Position numbers and translations under genes: made by a program
Assembly: GCA_009782245.1 (NCBI GenBank)
Contig: WRKK01000351.1
Span: 1-21,440 of the forward strand
Length of the DNA stretch: 21,440 bases
Reading direction: 5' to 3'
DNA from: Defluviitaleaceae bacterium
GTDB taxonomy: Bacteria > Bacillota > Clostridia > Lachnospirales > WQUN01
Shown here: piece after piece, positions 7,092-14,521 of the stretch
Layout of the letters: each line of letters begins with the position of its first letter
How positions within the stretch are numbered: the first letter of the stretch is position 1
Notes under the pieces: generated by a model
Seen by the model: only the letters and a program-made list of their open reading frames with translations
Told to the model about the DNA's origin: nothing
The model's database searches: none

Positions 7092-7793
7092 TCAACCTAA
7101 AAACCGAAACGCCACCTCTTGCCCTATCGAGTAAAAGTACGCCAAGCCGCCGCTGACAACCGCAAAAAACATGATAAATATAAATATCATTATGCCAATC
7201 GCCAAAATGCTTGCAAGGCTTGTTATTATCGCCTTTCCGAACGAATAATCGTGTATCTCTTTCATGGCACACAGAATCAGCAACACAAACCAAACCACGC
7301 CGAACCCTGTGAAAACCCAGTATAATGCACCCTCTTCAAATGTGATAACGTGGCTAACTGGGATAAGCGCCGCATTTATAATAATCATCGGGGTCATGGC
7401 GTACGCCGTCCCCATGTAGATGTCCGAGATTTTGCCTTTGCCCTCGAACAGGGTCGTTAGGCTCCAGTTGGCGACAGACCACAGCAAAAGCGGCAACAAC
7501 ACTTGCCCCAAGACCATCCACGCACTAAACGTTTCCATGTTCACCTGAATAAACTGGAAATTTGTCAGCACCATGCGGAAAATTTCAACTATAACCGCCA
7601 GTGCGACAATCGTGTGCGCCGCCGCCAAACTGCCGCGCCGCTCGTGAATCAAATCCCAAAAGCCGTCCAGCGGCCGCCGCATTGTGTATAGGCTAAATTT
7701 CAGCGTTTTGAAATAGTTGTCAAAGTCAAAGTTTGTACGAGAAATCGCCGCTTTTATGGGATTCCCGCTAGGTTTCGTTTTTGTCGGACTCAT
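7092..7793 (-). CDS. YIP1-family membrane protein
   Basis: A 233-residue integral membrane protein with five hydrophobic spans. They centre on AHTIVALAVIVEIF, VLLPLLLWSVANWSL, TPMIIINAALIPV, FGVVWFVLLILCAM and IGIMIFIFIMFFAVV. A cytosolic N-terminal tail carries the sequence YFKTLKFSLYTMRRPLDGFWDL. This layout and the GTAYAMTPMI segment fit the YIP1 family, whose role in bacteria is not established. The ATG overlaps the stop of the upstream NHL gene as ATGA, so the two are translationally coupled and their products may form a membrane complex. Rpn copy 1 starts 4 bp downstream. No catalytic residues are recognisable. Confidence 0.8.
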   Translation of the reverse strand: MSPTKTKPSGNPIKAAISRTNFDFDNYFKTLKFSLYTMRRPLDGFWDLIHERRGSLAAAHTIVALAVIVEIFRMVLTNFQFIQVNMETFSAWMVLGQVLLPLLLWSVANWSLTTLFEGKGKISDIYMGTAYAMTPMIIINAALIPVSHVITFEEGALYWVFTGFGVVWFVLLILCAMKEIHDYSFGKAIITSLASILAIGIMIFIFIMFFAVVSGGLAYFYSIGQEVAFRFLG

Positions 7794-9277
7794 GAGTTTC
7801 TAATCTCCCTTCGGACCTTTAGCGTCTGCCGCACAACTGGCGGAACTATCATTAAAACGCCAATCACCGCCGCAAAAATCCAAAAATAATTTTCCATCCA
7901 CACTCGGCGGTAAAAGCTGAACGCTCGCCCAAAGTTGGCGGAATCGTTTTGTATGCGGAACATATCCATTGCTTGTCGATAATAGCCCTGCCGCAGATAC
8001 GCGCGCGCCATTCCAATGTACGCAAGCCCAAAATTGCCGTTCATGCGCAGCACTTCCTGCCAGTAAAATACGCTTTCTTCGTACAAGCCGCGCTGGTACA
8101 TCGCCAAAGCATCGTTGATAAACGCGCCGTATTCCGTGAGGTCGAAGCGTGTGATTGCCGCCGCTGTGGCATCTAGTGCGAACAGCGTGAATCCCATGTT
8201 GACAAGTGCGGTTGGCAATATGAAATGCCCCTCGCGGTTGCCCACGCCGCCCCAAACGTACAGCAACTGCCCCTGCGAATCGTACGCAAAAAGCCGCCCA
8301 CGGTTCGAGTCGAACGCAATAAACGTGTTGTTGGGCAATGCCGCCGCCGCCATAAACGTGCTAGGCCCAGAAATTCCCGCCGCAGAGCCGTACCACGTGT
8401 CGCCAACGGGGTCTTGCAAGCCGTTGCGAATCATAACGTCCGCGCCCATTGCGTTAAGCCGCCGAATCGGGTCAACATCAGGGCTGGAAGTGGTTACGAA
8501 GAGGAATCCCTCGTTGTCGATGATAACGTTGTTGTACTCGACAGGCACAAACAACGCCATGCGTTCCCGTTGCTCACGCGTGGCTATCATGCGCCAAAAC
8601 TGGTCTACGGGCGAAATGCTGACATCGGGCGCGCCCATGTATCCCACAAAATAGCCTGTTAGGTCAAATTCCATTAAGCCACGGTTGACGTGCGATGCCT
8701 GCACAAACAGCCGTCCCGAAAAATCGGACGCAATTTTGCGTGGCAAAAAGTCCAGCTGTTCCGCCAGTAGGCTTAATTCTAGCTTACTGCGGTCAATAAC
8801 GGTAATCACGTTCCAATCTGTGTCAACGTGCAAAATCCGCTGATTGAACGTGTCGGCAATCCACCGCTCGCCACGGGTTAAATCCCAGTCGCTCACGAAA
8901 ATCCCGTAAGGGCGGTCAAAAGTGGATTGCTGCCCGTCTGGCATTGTTACGCTAGTAACCACTTCTGCCAGTTCGTGAGTGCCGTCCTCGTTCATTTGCA
9001 GGGTAACAATGCGGTTGTTGTACGTGTCAACCACGTATAATAGGTTGCCGTGCATATGTAAATCTTGCGGACGGTCAAAATGTCCTATACCCAAGCTGTC
9101 GCCCAAAATAAAGGCACTAACCCTGTACGCATCGGGCGACGGCACGGGGATTCCCCATTCGTTGTAGGTGTAGGTAAAATTGCTTGGGCCTGTCGCAGAA
9201 AGTGCGGTTGGCGTTAAAAAAACCGCCATTACCGCAAAAAATGCGAAACTTGCTACTATAGCTCTCGTTTTCTTCAT
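7790..9277 (-). CDS. Secreted NHL-repeat/TPR protein with C-terminal membrane anchor
   Basis: A 495-residue protein. I chose the ATG at 9277 because AGGAG (9286-9290) lies 8 nt before it; the GTG at 9286 lies inside that site. A signal peptide (MKKTRAIVASFAFFAVMAVF...LSA) is followed by beta-propeller NHL repeats such as DRPQDLHMHGNLLYVVDTYNNRI and DRPYGIFVSDWDL..WIADTFNQRI, running to about residue 370. Residues 375-450 form TPR-like helices (ALAMYQRGLYEESVFYWQEV, AYIGMARAYLRQGYYRQAM). One span (FWIFAAVIGVLMIVPPVV) and a basic tail (RQTLKVRREIR) end the protein. It should sit outside the membrane, tethered at its C-terminus, perhaps as a scaffold for the importer or a glycan-contacting propeller. 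It overlaps the YIP1 gene by 4 bp and follows the first permease pair by 11 bp. Confidence 0.85.
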   Translation of the reverse strand: MKKTRAIVASFAFFAVMAVFLTPTALSATGPSNFTYTYNEWGIPVPSPDAYRVSAFILGDSLGIGHFDRPQDLHMHGNLLYVVDTYNNRIVTLQMNEDGTHELAEVVTSVTMPDGQQSTFDRPYGIFVSDWDLTRGERWIADTFNQRILHVDTDWNVITVIDRSKLELSLLAEQLDFLPRKIASDFSGRLFVQASHVNRGLMEFDLTGYFVGYMGAPDVSISPVDQFWRMIATREQRERMALFVPVEYNNVIIDNEGFLFVTTSSPDVDPIRRLNAMGADVMIRNGLQDPVGDTWYGSAAGISGPSTFMAAAALPNNTFIAFDSNRGRLFAYDSQGQLLYVWGGVGNREGHFILPTALVNMGFTLFALDATAAAITRFDLTEYGAFINDALAMYQRGLYEESVFYWQEVLRMNGNFGLAYIGMARAYLRQGYYRQAMDMFRIQNDSANFGRAFSFYRRVWMENYFWIFAAVIGVLMIVPPVVRQTLKVRREIRNS

Positions 9278-9285
9278 AAAACTCA

Positions 9286-9290
9286 CTCCT
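9286..9290 (-). promoter_or_regulatory. Ribosome binding site deciding the NHL gene start
   Basis: AGGAG on the minus strand lies 8 nt upstream of the ATG at 9277. The alternative GTG at 9286 overlaps this site, so it cannot be the initiation codon served by it. The ATG choice also gives a clean signal peptide start, MKKTR. Confidence 0.75.
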
Positions 9291-10209
9291 ACTCTTTAAT
9301 ACCAGAGTTTGCCATTGTTTTAAGAATGTTGCTTTGTGCCACGACAAACAGGGTAATCGGCACGACCATCATAACGAGGGTAACGGCGGCACCAACGCCC
9401 GCGCGGGCGATATTTGGCGTGTGCGGACTGCCCACGATTTGCGAAAGGGCAAACGGTAGTGTTTTCAGCTGTTCGGTGTAAATTAGGTTAGCTTGCGGAT
9501 TGTTCCACAGTGCTTGCACCGAGAAAATCATGCCAGTAAGCATGGCTGGCTTGATTAGCGGGATAACAATGCGTGTGTAGATCATCCATTCTTTCGCACC
9601 ATCAATTTTGGCGGATTCTATCAGCGATTGCGGCACGGTATCGATAAATTGTTTCATTAGGAAAAATCCCATAGGGAACGCAAAATGCGGGATAATTACC
9701 GCCCAGTAAGTGTCAATCCAGCCAAGCCCCGCAAGCACAAGGAAGTTGGGGATTGCGGTAACAAAGCCCGAGAACATCAGCGTTATAATAACGAGGTTGA
9801 AGAACATTTTGCTGCCTGGGAACTCGTATTTACTGACGGCGTACGCGCCCATGCTTGCGACCAGCAGATGCCCAATAGTGCCAGCCGCCGTGATAAACAC
9901 GGTGTTGAACACATACCGTGAAAACGTAACCCACGAGCGGGACATAATAATGAACAAATCCTGCAAATTGTTAAGCGTTGGATTTATAACGAACAGGCGC
10001 GGCGGGAACAGAAATAGTTCGTTAAGCGGCTTAAAAGCGTTATTTATGGCGAAAATCAGCGGAAAAGCGAAGAAAAAGCCAAAAATCGCCAACATAAACC
10101 AAATAAATACATCTCCGCTACGAGAGCGGTTTGGGCGCAAGACCGCCGAACTGCGTTTTTTGCGTGTCTTTTGTACGCCGAAATTTCCTTTTCTTGTTGC
10201 TATTGCCAT
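9289..10209 (-). CDS. Carbohydrate ABC transporter permease, MalG-like (first pair)
   Basis: A 306-residue CUT1-family membrane permease. A basic N-terminal tail (KTRKKRSSAVLRPNRSR) precedes about six spans, the first being FIWFMLAIFGFFFAFPLIFAI. The EAA loop is LIESAKIDGAKEWMIYTRIV followed by IPLIKPAM, very close to consensus. The C-terminus ends ILKTMANSGIKE, similar to the GIKM end of the other MalG-like gene. AGGAGGA precedes the ATG and overlaps the upstream permease stop codon region (12-bp gap), so expression of the pair is tightly linked. It should pair with the product of 10222-11187 and receive substrate from the binding protein at 11330-14215. Confidence 0.92.
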   Translation of the reverse strand: MAIATRKGNFGVQKTRKKRSSAVLRPNRSRSGDVFIWFMLAIFGFFFAFPLIFAINNAFKPLNELFLFPPRLFVINPTLNNLQDLFIIMSRSWVTFSRYVFNTVFITAAGTIGHLLVASMGAYAVSKYEFPGSKMFFNLVIITLMFSGFVTAIPNFLVLAGLGWIDTYWAVIIPHFAFPMGFFLMKQFIDTVPQSLIESAKIDGAKEWMIYTRIVIPLIKPAMLTGMIFSVQALWNNPQANLIYTEQLKTLPFALSQIVGSPHTPNIARAGVGAAVTLVMMVVPITLFVVAQSNILKTMANSGIKE

Positions 10210-10221
10210 TTTTTTGTCCTC

Positions 10222-11187
10222 CTATCGCCCAATCTTCATAATAAACTTACCAACCAACGATTTCGTATAAATCATAGCAAGGAACAAAATCGTGGCAATC
10301 GCCGAGGCGTAGCCCATTTCAAAGCGGATTGCACCATAATCAACCAAATGGTTGACAACCGTATGCACCGCATAATCCGTGGACGGAAACCCTGCCAAGC
10401 CTTGCGTAACTTCGCCGACTGCGAAACTCGCCATAATTGCCATAACCGCACCAAACATCAGCATTCCCTGCATATTTGGCAGCGTGATAAACCATAATTC
10501 TTGCCAGCGATTTTTCACGCCGTCCATAAGTCCCGCCTCGTAGAGCGATTCGTCAATGGTGGAAAGCCCTGCAATAAACGCCAAAAAGCCAGCGCCAAGG
10601 CTCATCCACAGCACAACCACGATAATAACGGGCATCATAAATTGCGGATTGGAAAGCCACAAAACAGGCTCGTTGATAATGCCGAACTGCATTAGAAAGG
10701 CGTTTAGGTAGCCAAACGCATCGCCCGAAAAAATCAGCGACCAAATAAGGAACGCCGCGCCAGCGATTGTGGGTGCGTAAAACACGAGAGTAACAAACGC
10801 CCGTAAATAGCGGGGCAATTCGTTAATGAACCACGCAAACAGGAAAGCGAAAATATAGCCAACGGGTCCAGTTATCAACGCCAAAATTAGCGTGTTGCGG
10901 ATTGCAATTAAAAATACATCGTCCGCCAAAAACAGGTTAAGATAATTCTGAAAGCCAATAAAGCGGGGTGCCTCGAGGACGTTAAAGTAGGTAAAGCTGA
11001 AGAAAATAGACACGCCGACAGGTGCGACGACAAAAACCGTAAACAAAATTGCATACGGTGCAAGGAAGAGATACAGCGTTTTGTGCTTTTTCATCTCGTT
11101 CCACATATAAGCACGTTGTACCCGTTTTCTTGCCATGTAGCGGCTGAACGGGGTGCTTGTTGGTGCTGTTGCTGTTACTGATGCCAT
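10222..11187 (-). CDS. Sugar ABC transporter permease, MalF-like (first pair)
   Basis: A 321-residue CUT1-family permease. The tail ending in KRVQRAYMWNEMKKHK leads into the first span TLYLFLAPYAILFTVFVVA, a standard MalF-like start. The EAA loop is LYEAGLMDGVKNRWQELWFI followed by TLPNMQG; the DG and LP landmarks are kept, while the spacing around them is slightly unusual. AGGAGGT lies close to the ATG. It is the first permease after the solute-binding protein gene, separated by 142 bp containing a strong hairpin (11236-11293). Transported sugar unknown. Confidence 0.92.
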   Translation of the reverse strand: MASVTATAPTSTPFSRYMARKRVQRAYMWNEMKKHKTLYLFLAPYAILFTVFVVAPVGVSIFFSFTYFNVLEAPRFIGFQNYLNLFLADDVFLIAIRNTLILALITGPVGYIFAFLFAWFINELPRYLRAFVTLVFYAPTIAGAAFLIWSLIFSGDAFGYLNAFLMQFGIINEPVLWLSNPQFMMPVIIVVVLWMSLGAGFLAFIAGLSTIDESLYEAGLMDGVKNRWQELWFITLPNMQGMLMFGAVMAIMASFAVGEVTQGLAGFPSTDYAVHTVVNHLVDYGAIRFEMGYASAIATILFLAMIYTKSLVGKFIMKIGR

Positions 11188-11235
11188 TTTTTTACCTCCT
11201 GATAGTTAAATCAAAAATCAAATTTTTTATAGTAG

Positions 11236-11293
11236 ACCGCCAAAATTTGGGTTCTGTGTTTAAGGATTTTTTGAAACGCCCAATTTTGGCGGT
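11236..11293 (-). promoter_or_regulatory. Hairpin between binding-protein and permease genes
   Basis: ACCGCCAAAATTTGGG (11236-11251) and CCCAATTTTGGCGGT (11279-11293) pair over about 15 bp with one bulged base and a 27-nt loop. In the minus-strand mRNA it is followed by CTACTATAAAAAATT, not a clean U-run, so it is probably not a full terminator there. On the plus strand a T-rich tail follows the right arm. Its position after a solute-binding-protein gene suggests partial termination or 3'-end protection that keeps binding protein in excess over permeases. This is a known strategy in sugar importer operons; here it is inference. Confidence 0.6.
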
Positions 11294-11329
11294 TTTTTTA
11301 TTTTTGTAGGTTCGGGATTATTCACATAT

Positions 11330-14215
11330 TTACTCCAACCCAAACTCCCTACGCTTATTAATCAACTCCCTATTAATAACAATAGAAAAATCAAGCAAAG
11401 TTTCGCGCGGGTCAACGTTTTCGTTAATAACTCGCCGTATCGCATTTATCAAATGCCGCCCAACGTAGTAACCGCCTGGTACTTCTGGTGTGCCGAGTGT
11501 CCAATAACGCTGCTCGTTGAGAACAGCCAGCTGGTCGGAACTCCAGGGCAAACTTTGGAACGCCTCTAAATTAGCGGTTGGAAAACGTGCCGCCGCACCC
11601 ATTACCGATTCCAGCTCGCGCGCGAACCGTAGTTGCGTTTCCGCCTCTGTCCACCACCGCAAAAATTGCCACGTCTCGGTTGGTAACTCGGTCGCCGCTA
11701 TCATTATCGCCGCCGTGCCCCACGATGGCACCATGTGGTTGATTGTGCCGTCCGCCTGCACATAGCCTGGCATTACCGCAAAGTTCCACAAGCCCTCAAT
11801 CTCGGGCGCGAACACGCTGAACGTGTTGAACATTGTAAAATCGGCAAAGCCAATCGGCATCTCGCCGCTACGGAAACGGTTGACAAAATTGTAAAATTGC
11901 GGCGAACCGAAATGCGTGAAGAATCTCGTGAAAAACTCAAATGCGGCGATGGATTCCTCGTTGTACAGGATTGTGCGCGAAAGTTCGTCATTGTACAAAA
12001 ATCCGTCCCGCTGATACAACTGCGTTAAAAAGCCCGAAATATCTGGGTTCATGGCATCGCCGACTGGCGGAATACCCACCGCCATGTTGTTGCGTTGCAA
12101 AATCGGCATCATCGCCAAAACGTCGTTCCACGTCCTCGGAATGTCCAGCCCCAAATCGGACAAAATGTCTTCACGGTAGAACATTAGGCTGAAATTCTGG
12201 GTTTCTGGCAATGCGTAATAGCCGCCCTGAAACTCGAACGGAACTAACGCACTCGCCGCAAACCGCTCCGAAACCTGCCAAAAATCGGGAAATTGCGTTA
12301 GATTAACGGCGGCGTTGCGGAACGCATAGTTTGCGGGGTCTTGCACGGGCATACTCAAAACTGCGTCCGGCCCAATCCCAGCAACAACCGCTGGCAAAAC
12401 CGCAGTATGAGCCACTAGCCGCAAGTTTACGCCAATCCCATAATTCGGCACAAAAGTATCGTCAATCATGGATTTCAGCACGGTTGCTTGGTCGCGACCC
12501 GTTGGAATCCATATCTCGATAACGTTGTCGCCCTCGTGAACGTCGCCCAAACTGTCAAAATCCATGGTAAAACTGGCGGCAAAGGCGGTCAGTTCGTGGG
12601 CGGCGCGTGTGAAAAACGACTCGTGAACGACTGGCAACTGGGCTTCCGCACCGCTTATCACGAAAAAGTCAATGTCCAACTGCCCTTCCGTGAGCAACCG
12701 TGCAGAATCGCCCAACGCCGAAACGTTCATTTGAAAATTCGCCAACTGCAACGGAATCCGCTCGGGGCGGGTGTAGAACGTGTCCAACTGGCGGACGATT
12801 GTGGAAATTACGGCGGTGTTTTCGTTGCGTTCGCCCAAAAAGTCCTCTAAATCTTGCAACAAACCGTACAAAATGCCCGTTTCTTGATAAATCATGTCCA
12901 TAACGTGCGGCAAAAAGTAGTCAACCCGATAATCCCGCAACTGGTCGGGGTTTGGACCCGTTAGCACGAGAATCTCACGATAAATTTCGTTTAAGCGGTT
13001 GACACTCGCAAGCAGCGCGTCAATCAGTTCGCCCAAATCGCCGAGCGTTACGTACATTCTAAAGGTGTTCACGCCCTCGTTCATGGGGAAAAGTAGCGGA
13101 TTGCCCGCATCGTCGGCAAACGTGATAAGTTCCCAGCTGTTGTTGAACATGAACGGCACGGCGGAAACCTCCTGGAACGGCACTTCGCCGTTGAGGAACA
13201 CCGAGCGGCTAGAAACAAAGCCACGGTTGTAATTTTGCCGCGCGGACACCGATATGCGGTACAGCCCGTCCGCAGGGACTTCAAACTCCCATTCTATCCA
13301 TTGCCCAGGGATTCGCCACGGTTGACCGCCAATCATATTAAGCGTGATAAGTGCGGCACTTGGCGGGTTTGTGATTCCGCTGGAACTGTCAAACAGCGGG
13401 AACAAGCTAGGCGCAGAGCGGACTGTCGAGTGCTCGCCCTCTACTTGTAGCAGAAAATTGGCGGGTGCGGCGGGGAGCGTGTTGGTTGCCATAAATTCGG
13501 CAAAAGTCGGCGGCGTTGTCAGCGGCTCGATAGATAGACGGCGCATAACAAGCGGCTCGTTTAGCCCAGTCAGCGTGATTGTGTTTTCGCCAGCCTGAAA
13601 GTAGAACATATAAGGGTTGACAAAAAATCCCAGGCGGTCGCTAAGATAAATGCGTTCCCAGCGGGGCAGCTCGATTTGCGGTGGGCGTATCTGATTGCCA
13701 CGGTTATCGGTGCGAACGCCGATTGGGTCTGATCCCCAAACACGGTGCAGGGTAATGAGATCCGCCCCCGTGAAAGGGATTTCGCCGTTAATGCGAAGTT
13801 CGCGGGTAATGTCAATGCCCCGAGCGAACACGGGGAAATATTCGATTGCGATGTTGTAAAGCCCCGCTTGCGGGACGTTTACGGTAAATTCCACGGTGGA
13901 CATTTCTTCCGTGAAAAGTACAGCGGATTCGCCCTCAAAATTGGGGACGACATCAAAGCCGCTACCTGTGGGGTTAAAAATGTCAACCTCGATAGTGGCT
14001 GTGCCTTGCGGCGTGTTTGCGTGTTGAGCCATAAAAGCGGCGTAACTGCCCTCTTGCAGCACAACGGGCGGGGTAAAAGCCGCCCCCACTCGGCTAGTCA
14101 GCACAAGAGCGTCATCACGCAGCAGCATGAAAACGATAAATCCGATAACGATTATAAAGAAGATAATGAATTTGAATTTGTTTTCGGCAAAATGCTCTGA
14201 AAAAGTTCCGTTCAT
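11330..14215 (-). CDS. Large membrane-anchored solute-binding protein with carbohydrate-binding-like domains
   Basis: A 961-residue protein. I use the ATG at 14215 (GGAGGT 11 nt upstream), since a TTG at 14227 overlaps that site. An uncleaved-looking anchor spans residues 16-32 (FIIFFIIVIGFIVFMLL); no lipobox Cys follows. Two beta-sandwich, CBM-like regions follow: about 50-230 (GLYNIAIEYFPVFARG..RELRINGEIPF) and 255-400 (LLQVEGEHSTV..GLYRISVSARQNYNRG..SVFLNGEVPF). A helical linker spans about 400-520. A type 1 extracellular solute-binding domain runs from about 555 to the end, with IEIWIPTGRDQATVLKSMID, FQGGYYALPETQNFSLMFYR and WNDVLAMMPILQ. Ordinary binding proteins are 400-450 residues, so this is more than double. 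It is first in the operon and should feed the permeases 10222-11187/9289-10209. The duplicated CBM-like part suggests polymer or oligosaccharide binding; the ligand is unknown. Confidence 0.85.
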   Translation of the reverse strand: MNGTFSEHFAENKFKFIIFFIIVIGFIVFMLLRDDALVLTSRVGAAFTPPVVLQEGSYAAFMAQHANTPQGTATIEVDIFNPTGSGFDVVPNFEGESAVLFTEEMSTVEFTVNVPQAGLYNIAIEYFPVFARGIDITRELRINGEIPFTGADLITLHRVWGSDPIGVRTDNRGNQIRPPQIELPRWERIYLSDRLGFFVNPYMFYFQAGENTITLTGLNEPLVMRRLSIEPLTTPPTFAEFMATNTLPAAPANFLLQVEGEHSTVRSAPSLFPLFDSSSGITNPPSAALITLNMIGGQPWRIPGQWIEWEFEVPADGLYRISVSARQNYNRGFVSSRSVFLNGEVPFQEVSAVPFMFNNSWELITFADDAGNPLLFPMNEGVNTFRMYVTLGDLGELIDALLASVNRLNEIYREILVLTGPNPDQLRDYRVDYFLPHVMDMIYQETGILYGLLQDLEDFLGERNENTAVISTIVRQLDTFYTRPERIPLQLANFQMNVSALGDSARLLTEGQLDIDFFVISGAEAQLPVVHESFFTRAAHELTAFAASFTMDFDSLGDVHEGDNVIEIWIPTGRDQATVLKSMIDDTFVPNYGIGVNLRLVAHTAVLPAVVAGIGPDAVLSMPVQDPANYAFRNAAVNLTQFPDFWQVSERFAASALVPFEFQGGYYALPETQNFSLMFYREDILSDLGLDIPRTWNDVLAMMPILQRNNMAVGIPPVGDAMNPDISGFLTQLYQRDGFLYNDELSRTILYNEESIAAFEFFTRFFTHFGSPQFYNFVNRFRSGEMPIGFADFTMFNTFSVFAPEIEGLWNFAVMPGYVQADGTINHMVPSWGTAAIMIAATELPTETWQFLRWWTEAETQLRFARELESVMGAAARFPTANLEAFQSLPWSSDQLAVLNEQRYWTLGTPEVPGGYYVGRHLINAIRRVINENVDPRETLLDFSIVINRELINKRREFGLE

Positions 14216-14226
14216 AATAATTGACA

Positions 14227-14232
14227 ACCTCC
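14227..14232 (-). promoter_or_regulatory. Ribosome binding site deciding the solute-binding protein start
   Basis: GGAGGT on the minus strand lies 11 nt before the ATG at 14215. The upstream in-frame TTG at 14227 falls on this site and so is not its target. The spacing to ATG is slightly long but workable. Confidence 0.7.
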
Positions 14233-14242
14233 ATTCATAATT

Positions 14243-14294
14243 TATGTGCTGTTTTTATGTAAAATGTTGATAATTAGAGATATTTTAGCACATA
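14243..14294 (-). promoter_or_regulatory. Leader hairpin in the transport operon mRNA
   Basis: TATGTGCT (14243-14250) is perfectly complementary to AGCACATA (14287-14294). Inside it TAAAAT (14260-14265) can pair with ATTTTA (14282-14287), with overlap of one base. The element lies between the -10 box and the ribosome site of the first gene, so it would be a stem in the untranslated leader, ending 11 nt before GGAGGT. It could also be a spaced operator on DNA. No riboswitch class is recognised. Confidence 0.45.
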
Positions 14295-14337
14295 TTGGGT
14301 AATAATATACATAAGATGTGAAGTAATTTTCCATTTA

Positions 14338-14366
14338 ACTGTATCATATGTATATCAGAATGTCAA
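14338..14366 (-). promoter_or_regulatory. Promoter of the transport operon
   Basis: On the minus strand TTGACA (14366-14361) is separated by 17 bp from TACAGT (14343-14338). The -35 is perfect and the -10 matches 4 of 6 consensus bases. It leaves a leader of roughly 110 nt before the solute-binding protein ATG. The bases around the -35 match those of the promoter at 18743-18771. No catabolite (cre) box was recognised nearby. Confidence 0.7.
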
Positions 14367-14413
14367 GAGCGGCAAATATTTTTTTATACTACAAAAAAAT
14401 CAACTTCAAAACC

Positions 14414-14481
14414 GTGGGGCTCTGCCCCACACCCCGCAAGGGCGCTGCCCCTTGACCCCGCAAGGAGCGCGCCCCTTGACC
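14414..14481. repeat. GC-rich triple-hairpin intergenic repeat
   Basis: This stands out in an A/T-rich gap. GTGGGGC-TCT-GCCCCAC (14414-14430) is a 7-bp hairpin. It is followed by a 24-bp unit present twice in tandem (14434-14457 and 14458-14481), each starting CCGCAAGG and ending CCCCTTGACC and each able to form a CAAGG/CCTTG stem. It lies just beyond the stop of the TerB_N/TerB_C gene. With the T-run at 14391-14397 it may help end that operon. The rest of the 14216-14521 gap holds the region A promoter and leader. Confidence 0.7.
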
Positions 14482-14521
14482 CGCATTTTTGTTGAGTGAA
14501 AATTTTTTGCTAGAATATTCA

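Noticed and set aside
9278..9286. GTG start at 9286 for the NHL protein
   Set aside because: It lies inside the AGGAG site used by the ATG at 9277, which also starts a clean signal peptide.
14216..14227. TTG start at 14227 for the solute-binding protein
   Set aside because: The codon overlaps GGAGGT, which serves the ATG at 14215.
14216..14400. CcpA (cre) catabolite box near the transport promoter
   Set aside because: No sequence close to TGWAANCGNTNWCA was found by eye.
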